A DNA stretch of 64,000 nucleotides from Gemmatimonadaceae bacterium. GTDB taxonomy: Bacteria > Gemmatimonadota > Gemmatimonadetes > Gemmatimonadales > Gemmatimonadaceae. The position numbers and the translations under genes were made by a program. Shown piece after piece: positions 1 to 11,378 of this stretch. The notes below the pieces were generated by a model that worked only from the letters and a program-made list of their open reading frames with translations, had not been told where the DNA came from and searched no databases. Numbering within the stretch: the first letter of the stretch is position 1; each line of letters begins with the position of its first letter. The stretch spans positions 43,486 through 107,485 of the forward strand of contig JANYHT010000004.1 of assembly GCA_025358925.1 (NCBI GenBank), in the 5' to 3' direction.

Positions 1-147
1 TCCGTTGAAGAAAATCGCCATCGCGAGCGCCGCCATTTGATAGTCGGGAACTTCTCCCGATCCGTATCGTTGCATGAGCGTGCGCCATTCGGACGAAGTG
101 ATTCGCCCCCCGTCGCGTTTTCGTTCGATCAGTGTTCGTGCCAGCAT
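1..147 (-). CDS. Pyrimidine-nucleoside (thymidine) phosphorylase, N-terminal part, runs off the window
   Basis: Forty-nine codons are visible, reading leftwards from an ATG at 147 and leaving the window at base 1. The residues RKRDGG (9-14), then GEVPDYQMAALAMAIFF (31-47), match the conserved N-terminal alpha-domain of thymidine / pyrimidine-nucleoside phosphorylases (Pfam Glycos_trans_3N). These enzymes cleave thymidine or uridine with phosphate in nucleoside salvage. A TAG stop lies in frame five codons upstream (160-162), which fixes the start. The gene is divergent from the TPR protein at 234. Deoxythymidine versus broad pyrimidine specificity cannot be told from this fragment. Family assignment is confident; the gene symbol (deoA or pdp) is left open. 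Confidence 0.85.
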   Translation of the reverse strand, partial: MLARTLIERKRDGGRITSSEWRTLMQRYGSGEVPDYQMAALAMAIFFNG

Positions 148-233
148 AGTGCAGCCAAACTACCATGCGTATGTCGCTCCCGCACGATGCAGATCGATCT
201 TCTCGTCATTCGCCACGTCCTTCCGGTATTGCA

Positions 234-1034
234 ATGAACGCTTCGGCACGGTGTGTTCGCGCACGTTTCTACGGCGCGCTGGTCATCTGTTCTACACTTG
301 GCACCACGCTGCCCGCAACACAAAGTTTCGCGCAGTCAGCAACCGAGCAAATCGCTGCCGGTGATCGAGAAAGTGTTGCGCGACATTCCGTGCTCGCACT
401 CGATTACTACGAGCGTGCCTTGCAACTCGAGCCGCGCAACTATGATGCACTATGCAAGGCGTCGCGAGAAGCCGCCGATGTTGGCGAAGCAGATGCGAAT
501 GCTGGCCAACGTTCTTCGTTATATGCGCGCGCGACCGACTACGCCAAGCGTGCCATCGCCGTCAACCCGAACGACGCCGAAGCGCATTTCCATTTAGCAC
601 GGGCGCTTGGGCGCACGGCGCTTACACTGGGCGCAAAGGAGCGCGTGAAATACGCGGGTGAAATTCGTACGCAAGCGTTGCGCGCCATTGAGTTACAGCC
701 GCGTCACGCGGGCGCGTTACATGTGATGGGGGTGTGGAACGCCGAAGTCATGCGACTAAGCAAATTTGAACGGCTGTTTGCCAAGACGTTTCTTGGCGGC
801 GCGATTTTCAGTACTGCCAGTTGGGCGGAAGCCGTGCGATACATGCAAGAGGCCGTTGCCGTAGAACCCAATCGGCTCGTGCATCGCCTCGATTTAGCTC
901 GCGTTTTGCGCGATAGTGGACGGACTGCGGATGCGCGTCTCGCGTACCAAGCAGCCATCAAGTCACCCGATATGGACGCAACGGATGATGCGAATCGGCG
1001 CGCTGCCCAAACAGAGTTGAGCGCACTGCGGTAG
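234..1034 (+). CDS. Exported TPR-repeat protein
   Basis: The product is 266 residues. I chose the ATG at 234 because it is followed directly by a basic then hydrophobic stretch ending in a plausible signal peptidase site (around QSFAQS, residue 34); the in-frame ATG at 165 would put 23 polar residues before it. The mature part is helical with TPR-like units, for example SVLALDYYERALQLEPRNYD and AIAVNPNDAEAHFHLARALG, and a final unit near VEPNRLVHRLDLARVLRDSG. TPR domains mediate protein-protein contacts, so a periplasmic scaffold role is inferred. The arrangement resembles RMD1/PTPIP51-type TPR proteins, but no specific function can be given. Confidence 0.75.
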   Translation: MNASARCVRARFYGALVICSTLGTTLPATQSFAQSATEQIAAGDRESVARHSVLALDYYERALQLEPRNYDALCKASREAADVGEADANAGQRSSLYARATDYAKRAIAVNPNDAEAHFHLARALGRTALTLGAKERVKYAGEIRTQALRAIELQPRHAGALHVMGVWNAEVMRLSKFERLFAKTFLGGAIFSTASWAEAVRYMQEAVAVEPNRLVHRLDLARVLRDSGRTADARLAYQAAIKSPDMDATDDANRRAAQTELSALR

Positions 1035-3446
<2,412 letters not shown>

Positions 3447-3537
3447 ACATGGACTGGGCTATCACAATCTGCGACACATTGTCCTCTCGTGACCCGCTTG
3501 ACGTGACGGTGCCGATGCGCGAGCGTCGTAGGCACAC

Positions 3538-4086
3538 ATGAGCACTACACTGCCTTTTTTGACGACCCATTCCGTGGCGATGCCGGTTGAGTTTTTCGGC
3601 GCACTGCGAAACGCGGTGCAAGACGCGAGCGGCGCATCGATGCTCGTGGATTCGGTGCGTGATGCCGGCTACCACGCCGGCGCGGCATTTTATGACAGTT
3701 TTGCATTGTGGCTAGAAGATCGGGACGAGGCAGCGCCGGAGTCGCTCGCGGACGAACGTTTTGGACCACTGCTCAGCGAGTTTCTTCTCGCGTCAGGATG
3801 GGGCGAAATTGCGTTGACGCCGCTGAGCGATGCGGTCATTGCCCTTGATGCCGATGCATGGAGCGAAGCGCAAGGCGATGGTGCGGGATGCCTCGTGTCG
3901 ACCGGACTGTTTGCTGGGTTTTTTGGTCGACTGGCGGAGGCACCGATTGCGGTGCTCGAAGTCGAATGCCGCACATCAGGTGATACGCACTGTCGCTTTT
4001 TGCTCGGCTCCGTTGACGTGCTGAGTTATGTGCACGAGGCGATGGGTCGTGGTGTTTCGTATGAGACGGCAGCGAGTAGCGCGTAG
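3538..4086 (+). CDS. V4R-domain protein
   Basis: The product is 182 residues. The C-terminal half matches the V4R (4-vinyl reductase) small-molecule-binding domain: a glycine-rich strand (GLFAGFFGRL), then VECRTSGDTHCRFLLGS with the two conserved cysteines. V4R domains occur in bacteriochlorophyll biosynthesis proteins, in sigma-54 activators such as XylR/DmpR and in TRAPP subunits, where they bind small ligands or form dimers. Here the domain stands alone with a helical N-terminus (FFGALRNAVQDASG), with no DNA-binding or catalytic part, so a ligand-sensing or adaptor role is inferred. It lies 91 bp downstream of ligA, with which no functional link is evident. Confidence 0.75.
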   Translation: MSTTLPFLTTHSVAMPVEFFGALRNAVQDASGASMLVDSVRDAGYHAGAAFYDSFALWLEDRDEAAPESLADERFGPLLSEFLLASGWGEIALTPLSDAVIALDADAWSEAQGDGAGCLVSTGLFAGFFGRLAEAPIAVLEVECRTSGDTHCRFLLGSVDVLSYVHEAMGRGVSYETAASSA

Positions 4087-4091
4087 AGGCG

Positions 4092-4616
4092 CTACAGCAA
4101 TCCCTCGTACTTCGGGTTGGGCTTCAAATCGTCATCAATGAGAATTTCGCGATCCCAAGGGAGTACAATGGCGCTTTCCGTGGCAAGGGCGTGAAAGTCA
4201 GGTTCGAATGTGCCAGTGCGAAAGCTGACGGCGGTTCGGACGTCGGTGGCGCCAACATTGATCAGCGCTGCTACCGCGAGGCGCATCGTGTCGCCAGAAC
4301 CACACGTTTCATCGACGATGAGTGCACGCTTGCCGCGCACCTCAACCGGTGCGGCGCCGAAAACTGCAGGCGTCGCACGCACGCGTTCGGTGCTATACCG
4401 ACGTGAAACCATGATGGAGTGAAATGGCAAGTCGAGGATGGCCGCGACAGCGGCACCCGGAACGACGCCAGCGGTGGCGATTCCGACGACGATTTCGGGA
4501 CGCCAAGCACGCGCGACCTTGAGCGCGAGCGCGCGCGATAGTTCACCGAACAACGGCCAGTCGACCAGCAATACTCCCTTGGCAGGGTCTGGTGCATACG
4601 GTGGGCGCGACGACAT
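4092..4616 (-). CDS. Phosphoribosyltransferase-family protein
   Basis: The product is 174 residues, a type I phosphoribosyltransferase fold. The PRPP-binding loop is ALIVDETCGSGDT, a variant of the usual VDDxxxTGxT with Glu in place of the second Asp and Ser in place of Thr. An upstream loop (GIATAGVVPGAAVA) matches the pyrophosphate-binding PPi loop. Such proteins transfer ribose-5-phosphate from PRPP to a base (hypoxanthine, xanthine, orotate) or, if the loop is altered, act as regulators. The start at 4616 has AGGAG upstream and removes a poorly conserved 45-residue extension. The gene converges on the V4R gene with a 5-bp gap. Substrate unknown. Confidence 0.75.
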   Translation of the reverse strand: MSSRPPYAPDPAKGVLLVDWPLFGELSRALALKVARAWRPEIVVGIATAGVVPGAAVAAILDLPFHSIMVSRRYSTERVRATPAVFGAAPVEVRGKRALIVDETCGSGDTMRLAVAALINVGATDVRTAVSFRTGTFEPDFHALATESAIVLPWDREILIDDDLKPNPKYEGLL

Positions 4617-4773
4617 GCACGTCTCCTGTTGGGGTGTGTCGGAGTGTAGCGCTGTGAGAGCGTAGAGGCCAGCAGCGCGCCACGTCGTGCAGCCTTGTTG
4701 GGCGCGTGCCTCACCGATACCTTTGCGCCATCCGATCGACTTCTCTTTCATTCTCCGAAACTACCGCGAGCGC

Positions 4774-5292
4774 ATGACTTGGTGGCGCCGTCTTGTCGGC
4801 GGTTCATCCGGGCGCGGATCACGCCCCACGGACTTTCTCGCTGAAGCGCTCGAACTCGAGTCGCGCGGCGATTATCCGAACGCCCTGACCTCCTATCGTC
4901 TCGCGCTACGCGCGCATCCAGATGACGTGGGTGTATTGCAGAACATTGCGATCGCGTTTTCAAAAACAGGACAGCCGGAGGAAGCAATTCGTACGTATCG
5001 GCGTGCGTTGCAAGTTGCGCCGGACTTGTCAGGTGCGCATTACGGGCTCGCGTTTCTATTGCTCAAACGTGGTGACACCGCTCACGCTGGCATGCATCTC
5101 GAGGCTTTTTTGCGCAACAGTACCAGTACCGACGATGCGTCGGCGCGATTCCGTGAACATGCGCGACAGACGCTTGAAAAATTGCGTGGAGCGTCGAACG
5201 CGGACGAGCCGGGAGCGGATCAGTCGGTAACGGATCACGACGCGCGTCATATGGCGTCGCGCGACGCGCCGACCTTCGACCCCGAGAGCTAA
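4774..5292 (+). CDS. TPR protein co-transcribed with ParA-like ATPase
   Basis: The product is 172 residues. At least two tetratricopeptide units are visible ([20 protein letters not shown], then [20 protein letters not shown]), with a third following. The C-terminus is acidic and probably disordered. It starts [10 protein letters not shown] with no signal peptide, so it is cytoplasmic or weakly membrane-associated. I chose 4774 over 4687 because the upstream residues show no conservation and the ATG is preceded by a GAG-containing spacer. The stop is one base before the GTG start of the ParA gene, so translational coupling and a shared role (for example a scaffold for the ATPase) are inferred. 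Confidence 0.7.
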   Translation: MTWWRRLVGGSSGRGSRPTDFLAEALELESRGDYPNALTSYRLALRAHPDDVGVLQNIAIAFSKTGQPEEAIRTYRRALQVAPDLSGAHYGLAFLLLKRGDTAHAGMHLEAFLRNSTSTDDASARFREHARQTLEKLRGASNADEPGADQSVTDHDARHMASRDAPTFDPES

Positions 5293-5293
5293 C

Positions 5294-6061
5294 GTGGGTC
5301 GGGTCCTGTCGATTGTCAGCCAGAAGGGTGGTGTCGGAAAAACCACGACTGCCGTGAACCTCGCCGCCGCATTCGCGCGCCGTGGATTGAAGACACTGCT
5401 GGTGGACGCTGATCCGCAGGGCGCGGTTCGCTACGGGGTCGGATTGCGTCGTGGTCATCCCACCGTCGGCTTCGATGACTATTTACGCGGCGATTGCTCG
5501 CTGCGCGAAGTAATCCTTCCTACCGCCCTACCATGGTTGCGCGTGATTCTCGCTGGCAGCGTGAGTGAAACGGCGGACCACACCGATTTTCAACGGCGCG
5601 TTGGTGAAAGCACGGTGTTGGCCGAACTGCTCCAGTTGGCGCGCGAGCGCTGTCACGTGGTGGTGGTGGATACGCCGCCGGGATTGGGCGCTGTCACGCG
5701 ACGTGTACTGGCGGCCAGCCAACATGTCATTGTGCCGTTGCAGTGCGAGCCGTTGGCGCTACAAACGACCCCGCAAATTTTGCGCGCAATTCAAGATGTC
5801 ATTCTCGAGAATGATGAGCTGACGCTTGAGGGTATTTTGTTGACGATGTTCGAGGCCGGGAACCCGGCCTCGGAACGCGTAGTACACTATGTGCGCGAAC
5901 ACCTCCCGCAACATTTGGTGTTCAACGTCCCCATTCCGCGGACGCCCGCGACAGCCGATGCATTTGCGGCGGGGCAACCGGTGGTCCTGCGCGCGCCCGC
6001 TGATCCGGCGAGTCAGGCCTACGTGAATCTCGCCACGCAGTTGGCTGAGCGCTTCACGTGA
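5294..6061 (+). CDS. ParA/MinD-family P-loop ATPase
   Basis: The product is 255 residues. The deviant Walker A motif of ParA/MinD proteins is at residues 10-18 (QKGGVGKTT), followed by LLVDADPQG (A' motif) and VVVVDTPPG (Walker B). This is the length and motif order of Soj/ParA-type ATPases that dimerise on ATP and bind DNA or membranes to position cargo. Start is GTG, one base after the upstream TPR stop, with GAG as a weak ribosome site. No parB gene or parS-like site was seen nearby, so it is more likely an orphan ParA positioning something other than the chromosome; that is inference. Confidence 0.88.
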   Translation: MGRVLSIVSQKGGVGKTTTAVNLAAAFARRGLKTLLVDADPQGAVRYGVGLRRGHPTVGFDDYLRGDCSLREVILPTALPWLRVILAGSVSETADHTDFQRRVGESTVLAELLQLARERCHVVVVDTPPGLGAVTRRVLAASQHVIVPLQCEPLALQTTPQILRAIQDVILENDELTLEGILLTMFEAGNPASERVVHYVREHLPQHLVFNVPIPRTPATADAFAAGQPVVLRAPADPASQAYVNLATQLAERFT

Positions 6062-6085
6062 AACATCAGGCGTGAGCATCGTCGA

Positions 6086-6943
6086 ATGAGTCGAGCAGTT
6101 CGTCGTCGTGGTTTACAACGCATCGTGATCGGCGCGCTGAGTGCAGTGGGACTTGGTGTGGCGGCGGCGTGTGTCGAAATTGGCACGAGTCCGTCTGAGC
6201 CCGCGGCCATCGAACTCTCTGCATTTCCCTCGCCATCGGTGGTGATTGGCGACACGCTGCGCGATGAGGCCGGAGTGATCGCACCCATTCGGGCGATTGT
6301 GCGCAACGTGCGCGGTGACATCATCGCGAACGCGGTGGTGCGTTACTTGTACGCGGACGTCGTCCGTGACGCCGCACTCACTATTGATTCACTGTCGGGT
6401 GTCGTGCGTGCGCTGCGCGCCTCAACCGGAGATGCGAGAATTGTGGCGCGGGCTGGCGGCTCGCTCCAGGTGCTGCGTGTGCTCGTCGTGACCACGCGAC
6501 CGGATTCCATCGACGGTGGATCGCAGAGTGCAAGCCTGCCGGTTTTTACGACCACGTTGCCGGACACCGGTCGATTGCGAGCGGTGGCGAACACGACCAC
6601 GGCGTTCAACGCGGTCGTGCGCCACGTGGATTCGGTCGCAACGGTGACCGGTGTTAACGCGTGGCTCGTGCGATACGAGGTGGTGAAGCCCGCCAACCCA
6701 ACAAACGATACCACGAAAGCCGTCTATCTCGTGGATGATCAAGGTCGGGCGTCCGCGATCGATACAACCGACGGAAGCGGTAATGCCGGGCGCAAAGTGC
6801 GCATTCGCGCCGCACTTTTTCCGACTGCGGTGACTACCGATTCGGTGATTGTGCGAGCCACTGCGACCTATCGCGGCAGAGCACTCAAGGGCGCGCCCGT
6901 TCGATATGCGCTGCCCGTGCTGCGTGGTACGCCGCTTCCATAG
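6086..6943 (+). CDS. Lipoprotein with Ig-like repeats, function unknown
   Basis: The product is 285 residues with an N-terminal basic region, a hydrophobic stretch and a lipobox ending VAAAC (Cys29), so it should be lipidated and held in a membrane, probably facing the periplasm or surface. The rest is beta-rich with repeated patterns such as IRAIVRNVRGDIIANAVVRY and VDDQGRASAIDTTDGSGNAG, typical of bacterial Ig-like (Big_1/Big_2) folds. No catalytic motif is visible. It follows the ParA gene by 24 bp and may share its transcript. Confidence 0.7.
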   Translation: MSRAVRRRGLQRIVIGALSAVGLGVAAACVEIGTSPSEPAAIELSAFPSPSVVIGDTLRDEAGVIAPIRAIVRNVRGDIIANAVVRYLYADVVRDAALTIDSLSGVVRALRASTGDARIVARAGGSLQVLRVLVVTTRPDSIDGGSQSASLPVFTTTLPDTGRLRAVANTTTAFNAVVRHVDSVATVTGVNAWLVRYEVVKPANPTNDTTKAVYLVDDQGRASAIDTTDGSGNAGRKVRIRAALFPTAVTTDSVIVRATATYRGRALKGAPVRYALPVLRGTPLP

Positions 6944-7030
6944 CGGTGCCCCTGTCGGGCTGACTCAACGCAGCGCACCTTTCGGTTTCTTCCTCGCGCC
7001 GCCTGTGCGCAGTCCTCTTTGGAGGTTGCG

Positions 7031-8914
7031 ATGACTTTGGTCTCGCCGTCCGCGTTTCCTGCACTGAACGTCACGCTGTCCAGTATTCCGGCACCAATGC
7101 GCGCATCTGGTGGCCCGCGGCCCGCGCCAGGCACCGTCAATCGACTGTTCTTTGATGCAGTGGAGCGATTTGACCGTCCAGATGCGCTGTCGTCGAAAGT
7201 GCGTGGTGTGTGGGAACCGATGTCGCATCGCACGATTCTCGAGCGCGTACGTCGGACGGCGCTCGGCCTGCTGCAGCTTGGCATCAAGCCACAGGATCGT
7301 GTGGCGATTTTATCTGAGAATCGACCCGAGTGGGTGATCGCCGACTACGCATGTTTGTGTTCGTCGTTCACGAACGTGCCGATCTATCCAACGCTTCCTG
7401 CGGAACAAATTCCATATTTGCTCAACGACTCAGGGGCGCGCATCATTTTCGTGTCGACGTCCGAGCAAGCGAAAAAAATTGCCTCAGTCCGAGCTCAAAT
7501 TCCGTCGCTGCTCTGCATTGTCGGATTTGCAGCGACGACAGCGGATGGATGCGACTATACGCTGGCCGAGTTGGAAGCGATGGGTGCGAAGGACGACTCG
7601 GTAACACGTGCGGAACAGTTCAAGCGCGACGCGCTGGCGGTCACACCGGACCAGTTATTGACACTGATTTATACGTCTGGCACCACGGGGAATCCGAAGG
7701 GGGTGATGCTTACACAAGACAACGTGTACAGCAACGTGCTGGGAAGCCAAGCGTCGCTGCAATTGAATGATCACGATGTGGCACTGAGCTTTCTGCCGCT
7801 CAGTCACATTTTCGAACGGAGTGGCGACTACTTTCTGTTCGCCAGTGGTGTGCGCATTGCGTACGCCGAGTCGATGGATACGGTGCCGGTGAATATGATG
7901 GAGATCAACCCGTCGCTAATGATGTCAGTGCCGCGATTATACGAGAAGATTTATGCGCGCGTCGTGGAGAACGCGATTAGCGGTGGTGGCCTGAAGAAGC
8001 AGATTTTCTTTTGGGCGAAGCGTGTTGGCGAACGGTGGTCTGACGTCAAACTCAGTGGACGCGAACCTGCCGGATTGTTGGCAATGCAATACCGCCTCGC
8101 GCAAAATTGGGTGTTTTCAAAACTGCAGCAACGGACCGGTGGTAAGCTACGATTTTTCGTCTCGGGTGGCGCGCCATTGTCACCCGACATTGCCAAGTTT
8201 TTTTACAGCGCGGGGCTCATCATTCTTGAAGGCTATGGGTTGACGGAGACGTCGCCCGTCATCTCGTGCAATACGATCGAGCACTACAAACTTGGCACCG
8301 TGGGACGTCCAATTGCCGGCGTCGAGGTGATGATTGCCGCCGACGGAGAGATTTTGGCACGCGGTCCGAACATCATGAAAGGCTACTACAACAATTCGGA
8401 CGCCACGCGCGAAGCCATTGATGCCGAGGGGTGGTTCCATACCGGCGACATTGGCGAGTTGGACGAGGGGTTTCTGCGCATTACCGATCGCAAGAAAGAT
8501 ATTATCGTCACGGCGGGCGGAAAGAACATTGCACCGCAGCCCATCGAGACCAAACTCAAAACCAATAAGTACATCTCGCAAGCGGTGATGCTCGGCGACA
8601 AGCGTAAATTCCCGATTGTGCTGATCGTGCCCAATTGGGATCAGTTAGAGAAGTGGGCTGCCACACAGAGCATTGTGTGGACGTCGCGCGCCGAGTTGCT
8701 CGCGATGCCCACGATTCAAGCGAAGATGGAGAAGGAAGTGAATGCGCAGACGGTCGGCATGGCACATTTCGAGTCGCCGAAAAAAGTGGGCGTGTTGGAG
8801 CATGATTTTAGTATTGAACGCGGAGAGTTGACACCGAAGCTCAGCGTGAAACGGCGCGTGGTCGAGAAGACAAATCAGGCGTTGATTGAACGGTTGTATG
8901 CGGAGGCGGAATAG
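7031..8914 (+). CDS. Long-chain fatty acid--CoA ligase (AMP-forming)
   Basis: The product is 627 residues. It activates fatty acids with ATP and CoA for beta-oxidation or lipid synthesis. The AMP-binding signature YTSGTTGNPKGVML, the adenine-binding YGLTETSP, the TGDIGELDEG loop and the ITDRKKDIIVTAGGKNIAPQPIE hinge region (fatty acyl-CoA ligase signature) are all intact. The size and the ILSENRPEWVIADYAC segment match the long-chain FAA1/FadD15-like clade rather than short-chain Acs. Start ATG at 7031 is set by a perfect GGAGG at 7021-7025, six bases upstream; the TTG at 7019 in the same frame is rejected. It ends one base before the convergent Trm112-like gene. Confidence 0.93.
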   Translation: MTLVSPSAFPALNVTLSSIPAPMRASGGPRPAPGTVNRLFFDAVERFDRPDALSSKVRGVWEPMSHRTILERVRRTALGLLQLGIKPQDRVAILSENRPEWVIADYACLCSSFTNVPIYPTLPAEQIPYLLNDSGARIIFVSTSEQAKKIASVRAQIPSLLCIVGFAATTADGCDYTLAELEAMGAKDDSVTRAEQFKRDALAVTPDQLLTLIYTSGTTGNPKGVMLTQDNVYSNVLGSQASLQLNDHDVALSFLPLSHIFERSGDYFLFASGVRIAYAESMDTVPVNMMEINPSLMMSVPRLYEKIYARVVENAISGGGLKKQIFFWAKRVGERWSDVKLSGREPAGLLAMQYRLAQNWVFSKLQQRTGGKLRFFVSGGAPLSPDIAKFFYSAGLIILEGYGLTETSPVISCNTIEHYKLGTVGRPIAGVEVMIAADGEILARGPNIMKGYYNNSDATREAIDAEGWFHTGDIGELDEGFLRITDRKKDIIVTAGGKNIAPQPIETKLKTNKYISQAVMLGDKRKFPIVLIVPNWDQLEKWAATQSIVWTSRAELLAMPTIQAKMEKEVNAQTVGMAHFESPKKVGVLEHDFSIERGELTPKLSVKRRVVEKTNQALIERLYAEAE

Positions 8915-9550
8915 CTAGCGGCGTGTCAGCTGCATGGGCGCGCTCGGCGCCGCTTCAACCTGCGCGACCCATTCGCGGTCATCACGCGCAAGTTCACGGA
9001 GTCCACGCGGCACGCGTATAGACACTGGCGCGACAACGCGACCTCCAACGCGAACAACGCGCCTTGCATCGGCCAGTAGTGCCGCATGTGTTATGTCCAG
9101 TGCCAGCCCGTGCACCGACGCGTTGGCGAGCGGCAACGAATCGCTGGCGAGCATCACGAGCTGATCGGCGCCGCTGCTCTCGTGCATGTGCGCTCTGGAG
9201 TTTACGGCAATACAGTGCGCGCCGGTCGCATGCTCAATCTCATCAGCGCCTACGGCATGCGCGCCGCACAACACCACGCGAAGACCAGGTTCGGTGAGGC
9301 CTAACAGCGCGGCGGTGCGCATCCCATTTGACGATGTGATCGCTGATGCGCGTTGCAACAGAGCCACGTTCGTCGTCGCCGAGGTCAGGTACACGATGCC
9401 ATTCCGCATCGCATAGTCGGTACCGCACACAGGGCAACCGAGCGTCCCTGACGTCAGTCGTTCGCCATCTCGCGTGTCAGCCACCGTCACGAGCGGTGCG
9501 GACTCGTGTGTTGCCGGACAGCGGAGCAGTTCGATGGTGTCGACACGCAT
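8915..9550 (-). CDS. Trm112-like zinc-ribbon / degenerate methyltransferase-like protein
   Basis: The product is 211 residues. The N-terminus has the Trm112/YcaR-type layout: IELLRCPAT, then GCPVCGTDYAMRNGIVYL, with a CPxC pair that probably binds zinc. The remainder looks like a worn Rossmann methyltransferase: GLRVVLCGAHAVG in place of the SAM-binding glycine loop, and SDSLPLANASVHGLALD in place of the post-motif II strand (normally Asp, Leu, Pro, aromatic). The usual GxGxG is missing, so it may no longer bind SAM. It is the last gene of the minus-strand pterin cassette, 38 bp after the SDR gene, which hints at co-expression but gives no clear role. Confidence 0.6.
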   Translation of the reverse strand: MRVDTIELLRCPATHESAPLVTVADTRDGERLTSGTLGCPVCGTDYAMRNGIVYLTSATTNVALLQRASAITSSNGMRTAALLGLTEPGLRVVLCGAHAVGADEIEHATGAHCIAVNSRAHMHESSGADQLVMLASDSLPLANASVHGLALDITHAALLADARRVVRVGGRVVAPVSIRVPRGLRELARDDREWVAQVEAAPSAPMQLTRR

Positions 9551-9588
9551 CTCCGCAACTTATTGAAAGACGCTACGGGCGGGGTTGC

Positions 9589-10311
9589 TCACGCACTCGA
9601 AACCCGAATCTCATCCACGTTGACCCCTGTTGGCCGCAAGACGGCCCACAGCACCGCGTCCGCCACATCCTCCGCACGCAACATGGACGCACGTGTTGGA
9701 AAACCGGGTTGCGTGTCCGGATCGATCGGATCCCAAATGGGCGTGTCGGTGGCCGCTGGTGACACGAGTGTACTCCGCATGCCGCTCCCCCGTAATTCGG
9801 CACGCAACACCTCCTGCATGGCCCGCTGTCCGTATTTGCTCGCAGCGTAGGCGCCGTTGCCGGCAAACACGGTGCGGTCAGCCACAGAGCCAATGGTTAC
9901 CACGTGCCCAGTGCCGCGTGCGCGCATGGTTGGCAAAAACGCACGCAGCACGCGAAAGGGTGCAATGAGATTCACATTGATGGTGCGTTCGAAATCGTCT
10001 ACGGCCATGACGTCGAGCGCGGCGATCGGAAAGAGCCCCGCGTTATTCACCACGATGTTTGGCGCGCCACCGCAGATATCCATGACGGTCATGACCATGC
10101 GCGCAACCGCCGCCGCATCGGTCACGTCGCACGGTATCGCGACGGCGTCTTCACGAATGCTCGCAGCGACATTCTGCAACTCCTGCGCTGATCGCGCGAT
10201 GAGCACGACTCGTGCACCTGCGTGCGCCAGCGCAACGGCCGTTGCACGGCCAATGCCGCGGGATGCACCCGTGATCAGCGCCGTGCGACCATCGAGTGCC
10301 CGGCTGCTCAT
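9589..10311 (-). CDS. Short-chain dehydrogenase/reductase, candidate sepiapterin reductase
   Basis: The product is 240 residues. Classical SDR motifs are present: TGASRGIG (residues 14-21, NADP-binding), NNAG (89-92), catalytic Ser142 in TIGSVADR, and Tyr155-Lys159 in YAASKYGQ. A start at 10311 places the N-terminus at MSSRALDGRTALITGAS, the normal SDR layout. The gene lies 13 bp downstream of folE, which itself overlaps a PTPS gene. SDR enzymes do the last reduction in tetrahydrobiopterin synthesis, and the C-terminal half (SKYGQRAM, then TDTPIWDPID, then VDEIRV) resembles what I recall of the Chlorobaculum sepiapterin reductase. That specific function is inference; 3-oxoacyl-ACP reductase-type activity remains possible. 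Confidence 0.78.
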   Translation of the reverse strand: MSSRALDGRTALITGASRGIGRATAVALAHAGARVVLIARSAQELQNVAASIREDAVAIPCDVTDAAAVARMVMTVMDICGGAPNIVVNNAGLFPIAALDVMAVDDFERTINVNLIAPFRVLRAFLPTMRARGTGHVVTIGSVADRTVFAGNGAYAASKYGQRAMQEVLRAELRGSGMRSTLVSPAATDTPIWDPIDPDTQPGFPTRASMLRAEDVADAVLWAVLRPTGVNVDEIRVSSA

Positions 10312-10324
10312 CCGCGTTGTCCTT

Positions 10325-10987
10325 TCAAAAGAGCTTCCCTGAGCCGTGGGCCAACCGCAGAAACTCACTGCGCGTCTTCGCATCATCGCGAAAGAGTCCA
10401 CGCATGGACGATGTGATCGTGCGCGAACTTTGCTTCTCAACACCGCGCATCATCATGCACAGATGCACGGCCTCGATCACCACACCAACGCCACGCGGCT
10501 GCAATACCTCTTCGAGCGCATTCGCGATCTGTTCGCCGAGTCGTTCTTGCACCTGTAACCGTCGCGCAAAAACCTCGACAACGCGTGGTAGCTTCGACAA
10601 CCCCACGATTTTTCCATTTGGGATATACGCGATGTGGACGCGTCCGAAAAACGGCAGCATGTGATGCTCGCACATCGAATACATCTCGATATCACGCACC
10701 ATCACCATATTTTCATGCGCTTCCTCGAACATCGCGTCACCGATCACTTCCTTCGCGTTCAGCTCATACCCGCGGGTTAGCCACGAGAGCGATTTCGCGA
10801 CGCGACTAGGCGTCTTGCGTAAGCCTTCGCGTTCGGGATCTTCGCCAAGGAATTCGAGCTGCGCGCGGATAGCGGCCTCAAAGGCGCGCATGGGCTCTCC
10901 ACCCGCCACCAAATCGTCGGAGTCGACGGTCCGGTTGCGAGCCGCACCGATCGGCATCGCGCGCTTACTCACCTTCGTATTCGACAT
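10325..10987 (-). CDS. folE: GTP cyclohydrolase I FolE
   Basis: The product is 220 residues. It opens GTP to 7,8-dihydroneopterin triphosphate, the first step of folate, tetrahydrobiopterin and queuosine precursor synthesis. Zinc ligands are Cys106 and His109 in [10 protein letters not shown] and Cys177 in HLCMMMRG, so this is the zinc-dependent type IA enzyme. Other hallmarks are [39 protein letters not shown] and the C-terminal TRSEFLRL. The first 23 bases overlap the end of the PTPS gene, so the two are translationally coupled. With PTPS upstream and an SDR downstream, the set has the three activities for tetrahydrobiopterin. Confidence 0.96.
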   Translation of the reverse strand: MSNTKVSKRAMPIGAARNRTVDSDDLVAGGEPMRAFEAAIRAQLEFLGEDPEREGLRKTPSRVAKSLSWLTRGYELNAKEVIGDAMFEEAHENMVMVRDIEMYSMCEHHMLPFFGRVHIAYIPNGKIVGLSKLPRVVEVFARRLQVQERLGEQIANALEEVLQPRGVGVVIEAVHLCMMMRGVEKQSSRTITSSMRGLFRDDAKTRSEFLRLAHGSGKLF

Positions 10988-11378
10988 AGTTGTTTTCGGT
11001 TTCCCACAGTCGCAGTCGGATCAGCTGTCCAGGTTGGACTACTGGCGCGAGGACGCGCCACATCTCCACTACAATGTTTTCCGTGGTCGGATTGATCCCG
11101 CGCATGTAGTCTACGTCAATGTTGAAGTTGCGATGATCGGTTTTTTCAATCACCTCGCGCTCTACGACATCGCGCAGCAACCCGAGGTCGATGACGTAGC
11201 CGGTTCGCTCGTCGACGGGTCCGCGTACGGCTACTTCCAGCGCGTAATTGTGTCCGTGCCCGTTCGGATTGTTGCACTTCCCGAAGATACGAACATTTTC
11301 TTCGTCGGAGAGTGCCGGATTGTGAACGCGATGCGCGGCATTGAAGCGCATGCGCCGTGTGACGGTAACAATCGCCAT
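10965..11378 (-). CDS. 6-pyruvoyl-tetrahydropterin synthase / QueD family
   Basis: The product is 137 residues. Zinc-binding histidines are His16 (FNAAHRVH) and His41/His43 (GHGHNY); the catalytic cysteine is Cys35 in GKCNNPNG. The segment [20 protein letters not shown] is strikingly like animal PTPS, and the spacing between Cys and His-Gly-His is the PTPS one (CNNPNGHGH) rather than the short CxxxHGH of many QueD proteins. The reaction would be conversion of dihydroneopterin triphosphate to 6-pyruvoyl-tetrahydropterin. First gene of the minus-strand pterin cassette. Because PTPS and QueD are homologous, a role in queuosine synthesis cannot be excluded, but no queC, queE or queF is visible here. 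Confidence 0.9.
   Translation of the reverse strand: MAIVTVTRRMRFNAAHRVHNPALSDEENVRIFGKCNNPNGHGHNYALEVAVRGPVDERTGYVIDLGLLRDVVEREVIEKTDHRNFNIDVDYMRGINPTTENIVVEMWRVLAPVVQPGQLIRLRLWETENNYVEYEGE

Noticed and set aside
5294..6061. A plasmid or chromosome partition system around the ParA gene
   Set aside because: No parB and no parS-like inverted repeat is visible; the neighbours are TPR and lipoprotein genes.
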